Translations under genes and position numbers: made by a program
The notes under the pieces: model-generated
What the model was told of the DNA's origin: nothing
Seen by the model: only the letters and a program-made list of their open reading frames with translations
The model's database searches: none
In this document: one piece after another, positions 18,331 to 27,129 of the stretch
Layout of the letters: every line of letters starts with the position of its first letter
Position numbering within the stretch: position 1 is the stretch's first letter
NCBI GenBank assembly: GCA_000431335.1
Contig: FR888054.1
Location: forward strand, 62,001-126,000
Direction of reading: 5' to 3'
DNA from: Clostridium sp. CAG:343
Lineage (GTDB): Bacteria; Bacillota; Clostridia; TANB77; CAG-508
DNA length: 64,000 bases

Positions 18331-19173
18331 ATGAAAAAAATAAATTTTAAAATAAAAAACGTTAGACTTGCATTTACGCTATTAATAATCTTAGCATTTA
18401 TTGTATTATTACTATATTATCATTTTGTACTTTCACCTTCTTTTGCTAAAAGTAATTTTACAAATCAAATGATAGAAATTGCTGATGAAAATGAAAATTC
18501 TATTTTCAATGTGCAAAAAATATTATTATATAGCAGTGCTAATGCTATTAGCAATTCTAAAGATCAATCTTTAAAAGACATGAGTATTTGTCAATATACA
18601 GATTTATCAATTTATATTGATAATAGTCAATCTAGTTCTGAATTAACTGATGAAAATTCTGTGAAAGAACTATATATTGACAATATTGTTATGACATCTA
18701 ACGTTGATAAAGGAACTAAAATATTGAATTATAAAAACTCTTTTAATGTTGGTAAATATACTGATATAAAACAACCTGAAAATAATAGAATAGATTTTAA
18801 AATTATAAATACAAATCAGGAAAATGAAAATCACAACTATGATGAACCAACTTTTTACACTGATTGTTCTAATCCTATTACTTTAGGCTATTTAAATAAA
18901 GATATTTTAACAAACTATTCAGTAACAGATGATTCAAAATCTATTTCTTTTAATGGCAAAGTATTAAAAGAAGCAAATATCAATTTAGAAGATATTAACT
19001 ATACTCTAAGATTTACAATTCATATTGTAAATAATTTAAACCAAACTTTTGCTTATAACATGAAACTAGATGTTAATTTAGATGACAATAATGGCGGTAT
19101 TTATAATGGCTATATATATAAAAGCAAAAGCACTTCTGGTAATGAATATAGATTTTTTAGAGAAGTAAATTAA
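18331..19173 (+). CDS. Single-pass membrane-anchored extracytoplasmic protein, unknown
   Basis: A 280-residue protein with a basic N-terminus (KKINFKIKNVR) and one hydrophobic segment (residues 13-32), then a polar, beta-rich exterior region with many Asn and Asp residues and no motif I recognise. GAAGGGAG precedes the ATG. It follows the glucosaminidase gene directly and ends in a terminator, so the two probably form an operon and the product may act at the cell wall. That role is inference from context only. Confidence 0.65.
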   Translation: MKKINFKIKNVRLAFTLLIILAFIVLLLYYHFVLSPSFAKSNFTNQMIEIADENENSIFNVQKILLYSSANAISNSKDQSLKDMSICQYTDLSIYIDNSQSSSELTDENSVKELYIDNIVMTSNVDKGTKILNYKNSFNVGKYTDIKQPENNRIDFKIINTNQENENHNYDEPTFYTDCSNPITLGYLNKDILTNYSVTDDSKSISFNGKVLKEANINLEDINYTLRFTIHIVNNLNQTFAYNMKLDVNLDDNNGGIYNGYIYKSKSTSGNEYRFFREVN

Positions 19174-19187
19174 TTTACTTCTCTTTT
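19159..19187 (+). terminator. Terminator overlapping the stop codon of the upstream gene
   Basis: A perfect palindrome (AGAGAAGTAAATT / AATTTACTTCTCT) runs into TTTTCT. The stop codon lies within it. Confidence 0.7.
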
Positions 19188-19285
19188 CTATTTATATATA
19201 TTTTTATTTAAATTTCAAAAATCCCTTTATATATATTAAGAATTATGTTATAATTTATATATTATAATTAGAAAGGTGGCTTTTT

Positions 19286-19651
19286 ATGGATGCCCGGAAA
19301 CAACCAATATTAGTCGAAACAAAAACATTTATTTTAAAGGAAGCTCTTGTAGATTCTGATGGTGAATCTGTATGGTTTATCACCGATTCGCAAAATAAAA
19401 ATATTTCGTTTTGCGTACATTGTCAATTTTCTGGTTCTATATATATTTCTTTTTTCAAAGGATTACATTATAATAATGATTTTGTCATAGAAGCTTTAAA
19501 AGAACTTTTGAAAATTTTGTTAGAGAAATACCATATAATAACTATCAATATTTATTATAAAAATAAATCGTTAATTACTTTATGTAAGAAGATTGGTTTT
19601 CAAAAGCAGCATAATGTAAGACATCTCTATTATTTAAGAAGTCTTAAATAA
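19286..19651 (+). CDS. Small GNAT-like protein; carries the one in-frame CGG not at a frame break
   Basis: A 121-residue protein that looks like the C-terminal half of a GNAT acetyltransferase fold: NKSLITLCKKIGFQKQHNVRHLYYL resembles the last helix-strand pair. The acetyl-CoA loop is not clear, so the call is tentative. AAGGTGG lies 6 bp upstream of the ATG and a TATAAT-like box precedes it. Codon 4 is CGG (19295-19297); a +1 shift there would stop after five codons, so here CGG must be read in frame if the gene is real, or expression is very poor. Confidence 0.55.
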   Translation: MDARKQPILVETKTFILKEALVDSDGESVWFITDSQNKNISFCVHCQFSGSIYISFFKGLHYNNDFVIEALKELLKILLEKYHIITINIYYKNKSLITLCKKIGFQKQHNVRHLYYLRSLK

Positions 19652-19658
19652 TTCTAAA

Positions 19659-19702
19659 TAGAGAGAATATTTGATATTTTCAATATTCTCTCTATCTTTT
19701 TT
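19659..19702 (+). terminator. Rho-independent terminator
   Basis: A 14-bp stem (ATAGAGAGAATATT with its complement at 19682-19695) is followed by CTTTTTT. Confidence 0.8.
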
Positions 19703-19762
19703 GAAACTATACACTATACACTCAACAATATCAAATTCTTTTTATAAAAGTACTTCTAGTAC

Positions 19763-19791
19763 TTGACAATATTGTGTATTTTTGGTATCAT
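19763..19791 (+). promoter_or_regulatory. Promoter of the tRNA pair
   Basis: TTGACA (19763-19768), a 17-bp spacer and TATCAT (19786-19791) lie about 40 bp before tRNA-Gly. Confidence 0.65.
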
Positions 19792-19830
19792 TTTAAATGT
19801 TGACGCATATAATAAACTAAATTAAAAAAT

Positions 19831-19906
19831 GCGGGAATAGCTCAGTTGATAGAGCGCTGCCTTGCCAAGGCAGAGGTCGCGGGTTTGAGCCCCGTTTCCC
19901 GCTCCA
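19831..19906 (+). tRNA. tRNA-Gly (GCC)
   Basis: The acceptor stem GCGGGAA pairs with TTCCCGC. The D arm is AGCTCAGTTGATAGAGC, the anticodon stem-loop CTGCC TT GCC AA GGCAG, and the T loop GTTTGAGCC. The 3' CCA is encoded. Confidence 0.95.
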
Positions 19907-19946
19907 GGTTCTATATAAAAATATAGAGCATATAATATATTAAAAT

Positions 19947-20020
19947 GGCGATATAGCCAAGTGGTAAGGCACGAGTCTGCAAAACTCTGATCCCCGGTTC
20001 GAATCCGGGTGTCGCCTCCA
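19947..20020 (+). tRNA. tRNA-Cys (GCA)
   Basis: The acceptor GGCGATA pairs with TGTCGCC (one G-T). The anticodon loop TGCAAAA within GAGTC...CTC gives GCA, and the T arm is CCCGGTTCGAATCCGGG. The 3' CCA is encoded. Confidence 0.95.
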
Positions 20021-20023
20021 TCA

Positions 20024-20069
20024 AAAAAAACGATAAAATGTTGATATTCTAACGTTTTATCGTTTTTTT
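20024..20069. terminator. Bidirectional terminator between tRNA-Cys and topA
   Basis: The arm AAAACGATAAAATGTT pairs with AACGTTTTATCGTTTT (one G-T), with A and T runs on both sides. It serves the tRNA operon and the convergent topA gene. Confidence 0.8.
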
Positions 20070-20073
20070 ATAT

Positions 20074-22140
20074 TTATACTTTTTTAGCTTTCTTTTTAGC
20101 AGTTTTTCTCGTTGTTTTCTTTTTTGTTTCTGCTTTTATTTCTTCTGCTTCTTCTGGATTCCATTTTTCACCTGGTTTAGGCTTATTCCAAGATATATAA
20201 TCACAGCTTTCCGGATTGTTTTCACAAATATAATAATTCCTTTTTCTCTTTGTCTTTCTAACTTGTACTGTTGCACCACATTTTGGACAAGGTACATCAA
20301 TTGTCTCTATAATTGGTTTTGCATTTTTACATTCTGGATATCCCGGACATGCTAAAAATTTTCCATATCTTCCATATTTATATACCATCATTCTTCCGCA
20401 TTTTTCACATGGCACATCTGACACTTCTTCTACCAATTCAACATGTTCTAATTCTTTTTCAACTTTTTCTAATTCTTTTTCAAATGGTCCATAAAATTCT
20501 CTTAGCATTTTTTTCCATTCTTCTTTTCCTTCAGCTATTTCATCAAATTCACTTTCAATCTTTGCTGTAAATTCTACATTAATAACATCTGTAAAATTTT
20601 CTATTAGTAATTTATTTACTATCTTTCCTAATTCTGTAGGAATTAATTGTTTTTGTTCTTTTTCAATATATCTTCTTTCTAGAATAGTTGTTATAGTAGG
20701 TGAATATGTACTTGGTCTTCCTATCCCCTTTTCTTCTAATGCCTTTACAAGACTTGCTTCTGTATATCTTGGTGGTGGTTCTGTAAAACTTTGTTTTGGA
20801 ATTACTTTATCTAACTTAACCTCTTGTTTTTCTTTTAATTCTGGCAACATCTTTTCTTCTTGTTCTTTTGAATCGGTTTCTTCTACATATAAAGTCATAA
20901 ATCCTTTAAATTTTATGCTTTGTCCATTTGCCTTGAAATTATAGTTATTTGCATTTATTGTTGCTGAAATTGTATTATATATAGCTGGTGCCATTTGGCT
21001 TGCCATAAAACGATTATAAATTAATTTATACAATTTATATTGATCTTTTGTTAATGCTTCCTTAATTTTATCTGGTTCCAATTCTGCATAAGTTGGTCTA
21101 ATACCCTCATGTGCATCTTGTGAATCTTTATTTGTTTTATAATATCTATTTTCATAATATTTTTCGCCATATGTACTTACTATATATGTTTTTGCTGATT
21201 TTCTTGCTTCTTCTGATATTCTTGTTGAATCTGTTCTCATATATGTAATTAATCCTATTGTTCCTTTTTCTGGTATTTTTACTCCTTCATATAACCCTTG
21301 AGCTATTGACATTGTTTTCTTTAAAGTAAATCCTAATTTCCTCGAAGCCTCTTGTTGCATTGTACTAGTTGTAAATGGTGGCGCTGGAGTTCTTTTCTTT
21401 TCTCCTTTTTTTACATCATCTACAAAATATTTTGCTTTTTCAATTGCTTTTATAATTTCTTTTACATCATCTTCTGAATGTATTTCTTGCTTTTTACCAT
21501 TTTTACCGTAAAATTTTGCTTCAAAATGTTTTTTGGTGTTTGGTTCTTCTAAGTTAGCATAAATATTCCAATATTCTTCTGGTATAAATTTTTCAATTTC
21601 TTCTTCTCTATCAACAATCAATTTTACTGCTACAGATTGTACACGTCCTGCTGATAAGCCTCTTCTTACCTTTTTCCATAATAATGGACTTATTTTATAT
21701 CCTACAATTCTATCTAAAACACGCCTTGCTTGTTGTGCATCTACTAAATTTAAATCTATGTCTCGTGGCTCTTTAATTGCTTTTTGTACAGCTCCTTTTG
21801 TTATTTCATTAAATGTAACTCTGGTTATTTTATTATTCTCGTCTTTTAATATTGTTGCAAGATGCCAAGCTATTGCTTCTCCCTCACGGTCAGGGTCAGT
21901 TGCAAGATATACTTTTTTTGCTTGTTTTGCATCTTTTTTTAAAGATTTTATTAAATCTCCTTTTCCTCTAATATTTATGTATTCTGGTTCAAAATCATTT
22001 TCTATGTTAACTCCTAATTTCGATTTTGGTAGATCTCTTATATGTCCCATTGATGCTACTACTTTTGTACTACCTCCAAGAAATTTTTTTATAGTATTGG
22101 CTTTTGCTGGTGATTCTACTATTATTAACTTATCAGCCAT
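20074..22140 (-). CDS. topA: DNA topoisomerase I
   Basis: A 688-residue type IA topoisomerase that removes negative supercoils. The Toprim domain has KLIIVESPAKANTIKKFLG and DPDREGEAIAWHL. The active-site tyrosine is in GLITYMRTDSTRIS. Two C-terminal zinc ribbons follow: CEKCGRMM with CPGYPEC, and CPKCGATV with CENNPESC, then a lysine-rich tail. Full length with GGAGG before the ATG. Its Arg and Gly codons contain no in-frame CGG, unlike topB. Confidence 0.96.
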   Translation of the reverse strand: MADKLIIVESPAKANTIKKFLGGSTKVVASMGHIRDLPKSKLGVNIENDFEPEYINIRGKGDLIKSLKKDAKQAKKVYLATDPDREGEAIAWHLATILKDENNKITRVTFNEITKGAVQKAIKEPRDIDLNLVDAQQARRVLDRIVGYKISPLLWKKVRRGLSAGRVQSVAVKLIVDREEEIEKFIPEEYWNIYANLEEPNTKKHFEAKFYGKNGKKQEIHSEDDVKEIIKAIEKAKYFVDDVKKGEKKRTPAPPFTTSTMQQEASRKLGFTLKKTMSIAQGLYEGVKIPEKGTIGLITYMRTDSTRISEEARKSAKTYIVSTYGEKYYENRYYKTNKDSQDAHEGIRPTYAELEPDKIKEALTKDQYKLYKLIYNRFMASQMAPAIYNTISATINANNYNFKANGQSIKFKGFMTLYVEETDSKEQEEKMLPELKEKQEVKLDKVIPKQSFTEPPPRYTEASLVKALEEKGIGRPSTYSPTITTILERRYIEKEQKQLIPTELGKIVNKLLIENFTDVINVEFTAKIESEFDEIAEGKEEWKKMLREFYGPFEKELEKVEKELEHVELVEEVSDVPCEKCGRMMVYKYGRYGKFLACPGYPECKNAKPIIETIDVPCPKCGATVQVRKTKRKRNYYICENNPESCDYISWNKPKPGEKWNPEEAEEIKAETKKKTTRKTAKKKAKKV

Positions 22141-22259
22141 ATATTCCTCCTTATATTATGCTTATTATCTATATTAACTTTCTTTGTTTCATATTTTCTA
22201 TAAGCTATTCTAGACTAATTTTCCATAATATGCAAGCTTTTTAAAAAAATTTGTTTTCA

Positions 22260-22583
22260 TTATAAAAAAAGAATTTCTTTTGAAAAGTCACAAATAACAT
22301 CTTCCAAACCAATTGGTGTCACTTCATTTTTTTCTAACACTTTTAATATTTCATTTACTTTTTGTTCATTACTAGATAAATATTTAAGCGTTTTATCTTC
22401 TGTTTTGGTATTGTTTTCTATATATTCAGTCTTTACTACTTTTATTCCATATTTTGCATTATTTTTATTAATAAATTCATCTTCATTTATTATTTTATAA
22501 TACTCTAACTTTATAGGATATTTTACACCTGCTTCCTGTAATTTTTCTTTTTCAATAAAAATACTCCCAAAAAACGTTTTCAT
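22260..22583 (-). CDS. DUF6514-like small protein
   Basis: A 107-residue cytoplasmic protein. The segment KYGIKVVKTEYIENNTKTEDKT and the C-terminal block VLEKNEVTPIGLEDVICDF match what I recall of the clostridial DUF6514 family. Function is unknown. A GAGGGGG site precedes the ATG. It is a lone gene, with about 330 bp of AT-rich sequence upstream. Confidence 0.6.
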   Translation of the reverse strand: MKTFFGSIFIEKEKLQEAGVKYPIKLEYYKIINEDEFINKNNAKYGIKVVKTEYIENNTKTEDKTLKYLSSNEQKVNEILKVLEKNEVTPIGLEDVICDFSKEILFL

Positions 22584-22913
22584 TTTTACCCCCTCTTTTG
22601 TATTTCACATTTTTTTATAATACTACTATATAGCTGGGTTTTCAAGCTTTTTTCATCGCATTTTATCTTGTTATTTTACATTTTTTGATAAGTATCTACA
22701 TAATATTTTATTATATTACCTTTTTTTCATACATTTTATTTTCACAAAAACTAAATTTAATATTTTTTATTTCTTTCTACAAATTTCGATATGTATTTTT
22801 TGTAAAATATGATACAATTGTTATAGTGCAATAAAATGAATTTATTTTATTTTTTCTTTAAATTATAATTAAAAATAGTAGTAATTTTTTATATTACTAC
22901 TATTTCTTTAAAT
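22584..22913. other. AT-rich intergenic stretch with a minus-strand terminator
   Basis: No coding frame is seen. At its right end AAATAGTAGTAAT (22873-22885) pairs with ATTACTACTATTT (22893-22905), and T-rich sequence follows on the minus strand, so this is the terminator of the DUF975 gene. The rest shows nothing I can name. Confidence 0.55.
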
Positions 22914-23856
22914 CTATTTTAATTCTAAACTATTTAATTCTTCATAATATTCACTCTTTTGAGATATTATCTGTTTTTTTAATACTTCATATAATTCTAC
23001 TGTTGTAGCAACTTTATAAGGATTTATATAAAATATATTTAACAATCCAAATGTAAATATAGATAATAATTCCCATCCTAGAAAAGAAAGATCTAAAATA
23101 AATGTTTTCCATTTGTTTCCTTTCATCATTTCCTTTGAAAGTTTAAATGCCTTTTTTCTTTGTATCTTTGGATTTTCTGCCAAAATATATGGTATCATTG
23201 TATATTCATAACTCTTTATAAATCCGTCCTATAATTGTAAAATACCATAAAAAATTATAAATGTCTTTCAAAAAAATTGTTACTGATACGTTTATCCAAT
23301 TCTTATTTTTAAAAATTTCTCCAATGACTGATATTTTGGTACTTGATTTTTCTCTTGCCTTTATAAAATATCTTTTTCCTGCTACTACAAGAGGATTTGC
23401 TATTATAATAGTAAACGCAATTGATATTATCGCCATAATTGAAAGTACTATACCTGAGGTCATTTCATTTAAGTTAAAATATTTTATAGCATCAGAAATT
23501 TTAAATACATATTTCTGTGATTTTGTTATACTATCTAAATTTGCTTCAATTGCATTCCATATTTTCAGTTCAATATCACTTAAGCTTTCTTTCTTCTCTT
23601 CCATTTTTGTTATTATCTCTTGTTCTTGTTGTAGTTGTTGTTCATTATTATTATTTGTGTTTTCATCTGCTATTTCATCTTTATGCATAAAAATATAATA
23701 AGGATTCATTGAATCTTCTTGCTGATATATTCCTAAAATTGATGTGCCAAACTCTCCTGTTAATAACGCTATTAAAAAACATATAACAATTGCAGTCCAG
23801 TAATTTTTTTTAACAACTTGTCTGGCTCTACTTTTTAATTCTTTTCTTTTCCACAT
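22914..23856 (-). CDS. DUF975 family membrane protein, read across a +1 frame break at CGG
   Basis: This gene encodes 313 residues if one base is skipped. The first part (from 23856) has the DUF975 start MWKRKELKSRARQVVKKNYW, a membrane segment, a glutamine-rich loop and two more membrane segments. After residue 210 the zero-frame codon is CGG, and that frame stops six codons later. Skipping its C gives IIGGFIKSYEYTMIPYILAENP, followed by KAFKLSKEMMKGNKWKTFILDLSFLGWELL, all DUF975 signatures. The second part alone has no ribosome site and starts in mid-domain. Function is unknown; the family is common in Firmicutes. Confidence 0.82.
23224..23226 (-). other. CGG +1 frameshift site in the DUF975 gene
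   Basis: The coding strand reads ATT ATA GGA C GGA TTT ATA. Skipping C gives Gly-Gly-Phe-Ile-Lys-Ser-Tyr, matching the PGxIKSYxYSMxPY motif of the family. Confidence 0.78.
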
Positions 23857-23941
23857 TACTTATTCTCCTAATATTAGTTTATTTTATTATAAACTAATTT
23901 ATTAGGATAGGCAAGTTATTTTTATATATGTTTTTAATATT

Positions 23942-24709
23942 TTATTTTCTTTGCAATTTTCTTTTTTGTATTTTATAAGTAATTTTACTTACTATTGATG
24001 CAGGTGCTATTTTAGCTCCAATTTTAGCAAATTTTACATCAATTCCTGGTATAATATAAAATTTTCCTTTTTGTACCTGTTTAATGGCATAGTCTGCAAC
24101 TTTTTGGCTATTAGCTTCTCGCATGTGAAACTTCACATTAGCAACTTTATTAAAATTTGTATCAACTGGTCCTGGACATAAAATACTAATTTGTACTTTC
24201 GAATTTTCTTTTCTCAATTCCTCTCTAATGCTTTCTGATAATCTAACTACATATGACTTAGTAGCATAATAAGTAGACATTAGTGGGCCTGGCATAAATC
24301 CTGCTATAGATGCTACATTTAAAATCTTTCCTCTATTTACTTTTTTCATATCTATTAAATATAGTTTAGTTAAAATATGATAAGCAATTATGTTAGTGTG
24401 TATCATTGCTATTTCTTTATCTAAATCTGTCTTTGTAAAATCTCCGCAATCTCCAAAACCTGCATTATTAATTAAGAAATCTATATCCTTTACTTTTTTA
24501 TGCAATTCTTTGCAATTTTCCTCTATTGCTAAATCCATGGCTATGATTTCTATATTAACTTTATATATTTCCAATTCTTTTTTTAATTCTTGTAATCGAT
24601 TCTCATCTCTTGCTACTAATATTAAATCATAACCTCTTTTACTTAAATTCCTTGCCATATCTCTCCCAATTCCAGAAGATGCTCCTGTTATTAATGCTTT
24701 CATATGCAA
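23942..24709 (-). CDS. Short-chain dehydrogenase/reductase (YdfG/DltE-like)
   Basis: A 255-residue classical SDR. The cofactor motif ALITGASSGIGRDMARNL (TGxxxGIG), the NNAG motif in DFLINNAGFGD, the catalytic Ser in ASIAGF and the YATKSYV Tyr-x-x-x-Lys pair are all present. It oxidises or reduces a hydroxy or keto group with NAD(P)H; the substrate cannot be inferred. It is a single gene between DUF975 and oapA. Confidence 0.85.
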   Translation of the reverse strand: MHMKALITGASSGIGRDMARNLSKRGYDLILVARDENRLQELKKELEIYKVNIEIIAMDLAIEENCKELHKKVKDIDFLINNAGFGDCGDFTKTDLDKEIAMIHTNIIAYHILTKLYLIDMKKVNRGKILNVASIAGFMPGPLMSTYYATKSYVVRLSESIREELRKENSKVQISILCPGPVDTNFNKVANVKFHMREANSQKVADYAIKQVQKGKFYIIPGIDVKFAKIGAKIAPASIVSKITYKIQKRKLQRK

Positions 24710-24783
24710 TTCACCTCATTTTAATTTTTTACTCTTTTTCTTTTTTTATCCATTTTTTCATATTAAAAAGTAAGAGAAACCTC

Positions 24784-25305
24784 TTACTTCCTACTAAATT
24801 TATTTAATACTATTCCTACAGCATGAACTATCTTAGTTGAATTGTTATTAGCTACACCTTTTCCTAATGCTTTTCCTCCAACTGTTAAAGCTGCTACTGT
24901 TGCACTTAGAATAAATTGTATATTAAAAGACAATCCAAATTGTTCTGTTATTTTCATTGCTATTAAAGCACTAATTGCTCCACTTAAAACTCCACATATA
25001 TCTCCAATTACATCTGCACAAATATTTGCAACTTTAGGAGCATTTCTTATTAATTTTATTGAAGCTTTTGAACCTTCTATTTTTTTACTTGCTTTAGCAT
25101 GAAATTCATGTTCATTAGCTACAGTTACTGCAACTCCAATAATATCAAAAAATATTCCTATTCCAATTACTAAAATTAGTATTAATATAGCTGGTATTAA
25201 ACTTAAATTAGATACACCATTTGCTGATATATAAGAAAATAGCATTGATAATATAAATGTCATAATAAATACTTGTATAAACCATTTTATTTGCTCTTTA
25301 TCCAT
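24784..25305 (-). CDS. oapA: OLE-associated protein OapA-like membrane protein
   Basis: A 173-residue protein with about four membrane segments (residues 8-26, 35-60, 100-123 and 128-146). It has the motifs known for OapA: FFDIIGVAVTVANEHEFHAKA, the DxxxD in ADVIGDICG, and GxxxG in GGKALGKG. OapA forms the membrane partner of OLE RNA, and the complex has been linked to magnesium homeostasis and stress tolerance. A long structured noncoding stretch with its own promoter lies immediately upstream on the same strand, as in other OLE loci. GGAG precedes the ATG. Confidence 0.8.
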   Translation of the reverse strand: MDKEQIKWFIQVFIMTFILSMLFSYISANGVSNLSLIPAILILILVIGIGIFFDIIGVAVTVANEHEFHAKASKKIEGSKASIKLIRNAPKVANICADVIGDICGVLSGAISALIAMKITEQFGLSFNIQFILSATVAALTVGGKALGKGVANNNSTKIVHAVGIVLNKFSRK

Positions 25306-25339
25306 TATTTCTCCTTTTTAGTTAAATTATTATTTATTT

Positions 25340-25960
25340 TGTAATATGATTTTAGGCAGATTAAATCTGCCTAATTAATTATTTTTATTGTTTAGATGGT
25401 AAAAGTCTAAGTAAATTTTACAGTTTAGGTCTGGTCGAATTTCTCTATTCCTCGCTTAGCATTACTGCTATAGCCGTTTCCGATTAAGAAGAATATCTAA
25501 TTTAACATAGACACCAGATCGCCACTTAAATCTGTACCTTAATCCCTAGACTTCTATGCTATTTTGATTTAAGCAAACATTCTAGAAGTTTTCCTTAACA
25601 TACTTTTATTACTTTACTAGTCTTTTTTGCAAATGCAATTTCATAATTAAAAGTATAATCAATTTGGCCAAAATCAACTTTACTTATGAAAAAATTAATC
25701 CCAATACACTCACTCGAGACAGGCTACTCTATGTATTTCGTGTCTTGGCACTCAACATAGGTTTTACTTAAAATTTATTAAGCCTCCACGAAACCAGGGA
25801 TCATATGTATGCCATTACATACTTCCCTAACCTCTTTACTCCCTGAATACACACAAAACTGGCATTTCGCGCACAAACAAGAAACTTCAACGATGTGCCC
25901 TTTAGTGGATTTTTAGCCCCACCCTCGTAAAGTTAGTATGACTAGAATAATGCACCATCG
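25340..25960 (-). ncRNA. OLE (ornate large extremophilic) RNA candidate
   Basis: About 620 nt of non-coding, comparatively GC-rich sequence lies directly upstream of oapA and is preceded by a good promoter. It contains several local hairpins, and its size fits the roughly 600-nt OLE RNA. The RNA would begin near 25960 with GATGGTGCATTATTC and pass the purine-rich segment GAGGGTGGGGC. The palindrome TTAGGCAGATTAAATCTGCC near 25352-25371 may mark its 3' end. I identify it from position, size and the OapA partner; I could not align it to a covariance model. Both ends are approximate. Confidence 0.7.
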
Positions 25961-25966
25961 ATATAT

Positions 25967-25995
25967 ATTATAACATTTTTAGAAAATTATTCCAA
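25967..25995 (-). promoter_or_regulatory. Promoter of the OLE RNA candidate
   Basis: On the minus strand, TTGGAA and TATAAT are separated by 17 bp. The predicted transcript start is near 25960. Confidence 0.65.
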
Positions 25996-26141
25996 ATTTA
26001 TTATTAGTTTACATCGGTTCTTTTTTTATTTTTTTATTCTTTCTATTATCTATATCTCTGTATTTTTTCTTTTATCTCTTTGTTTCTCATTTTTTCTCTA
26101 TTTTTCTATATTCATATTTAACTTTTATAAAATATATTACC

Positions 26142-26813
26142 CTAAATATGCTTTTTTATTTCATTATAAATTTCTTCATGAATATCTTCAATAGTTCTTA
26201 TTTTATTATCTTTTACACATTTTATTTCATACCAGTTATATTCCTTTGCAACATCACAAGCTGCTGAATATGCATCAATTAAATGATTTTTATCACTTTC
26301 ATGAATATCTTTTTTTGCTTCATGAGTAAATTTATTTTCTCTATTTGCCATTAACTCTAGTGATTTTTCTACTGGCATGTTTAAGAAAAATACTTCAGAA
26401 GGAATTGGTAGTCCATATAAATTAAATTCAAAATCCCACAACCAATTTAAAAATTTTTTTCTTTCTTCTTTGTCTTTTATTTTTCCTGCTTGATGAACCA
26501 TATTAGCTGTTGTATATCTATCTGCTAATATAATTCCTCCTTTTTCATAATATTCTTTATATCCTGTTTGAAAAGTTGCATATCTATCTGCTGCATAAAA
26601 TGTTGACGCTATATAAGGACTAATTTCTTTTGCATTTTTGCCAAATTCTCCTGATAAATACATTTTTACTAAAGATGAACTTGGACTTTCATAATTTGGA
26701 AAGCTTACTACTTTATAATCAATTCCCTCTTCTTTTAGTTTTTCTTGCAATTTATTTAATTGTGTTTGTTTTCCACTTCCATCTGTTCCATCTATTACAA
26801 ATAATTTTCCCAT
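26142..26813 (-). CDS. tmk: Thymidylate kinase (dTMP kinase)
   Basis: A 223-residue kinase that makes dTDP. The P-loop is FVIDGTDGSGKQTQ (residues 4-17). ADRYATFQ and LADRYTTANMVHQAGK are the conserved DRY/DRY segments, followed by the lid region. It is slightly longer than the typical 205-215. The small 41-residue gene lies just upstream on the same strand and is probably co-transcribed. Confidence 0.88.
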   Translation of the reverse strand: MGKLFVIDGTDGSGKQTQLNKLQEKLKEEGIDYKVVSFPNYESPSSSLVKMYLSGEFGKNAKEISPYIASTFYAADRYATFQTGYKEYYEKGGIILADRYTTANMVHQAGKIKDKEERKKFLNWLWDFEFNLYGLPIPSEVFFLNMPVEKSLELMANRENKFTHEAKKDIHESDKNHLIDAYSAACDVAKEYNWYEIKCVKDNKIRTIEDIHEEIYNEIKKHI

Positions 26814-26834
26814 TTTCTAATCCTCCACAAATTT

Positions 26835-26960
26835 TTATTGTTGTTTTTCATTCTTCTTTTCTTCTTCTTTTAATTCTTTATTTTGCTCTAGCATTTTATT
26901 AATAGAGTTCAATATATCTTCTGAATTTTCATCAAAGTCATCTCTTACTAAATTAAACAT
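26835..26960 (-). CDS. Small acidic protein of 41 residues, unknown
   Basis: The frame starts MFNLVRDDFDENSEDILNSI and ends in a Glu/Lys-rich helix (KELKEEEKKNEKQQ). A perfect GAAAGGAGAG site precedes the ATG at 26960. It lies 21 bp upstream of tmk on the same strand. It is too short for a domain call; a role as a small regulatory or partner protein is speculative. The strong ribosome site and the regular codon use make me think it is translated. Confidence 0.55.
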   Translation of the reverse strand: MFNLVRDDFDENSEDILNSINKMLEQNKELKEEEKKNEKQQ

Positions 26961-27129
26961 CTTTTACTCTCCTTTCATTTCAAAATTATTATACTCCTTT
27001 TCCATTTTATTTTCAATTTATTTTTTATATTTATTTTTGTTAAATATGTAACTTAACCTTGTCCTCTAGACTTTTATTTTGATTTGTTGTAAACTATATT
27101 ATAATGATTATATTTACAGAGGAGGACAT

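Noticed and set aside
25340..25960. tmRNA or RNase P RNA as the identity of the ncRNA region
   Set aside because: The conserved ends and cores of those RNAs (for example the tmRNA GGTTTCGAC start and the RNase P GAGGAAAGTC segment) are not visible; size, position and OapA fit OLE better.
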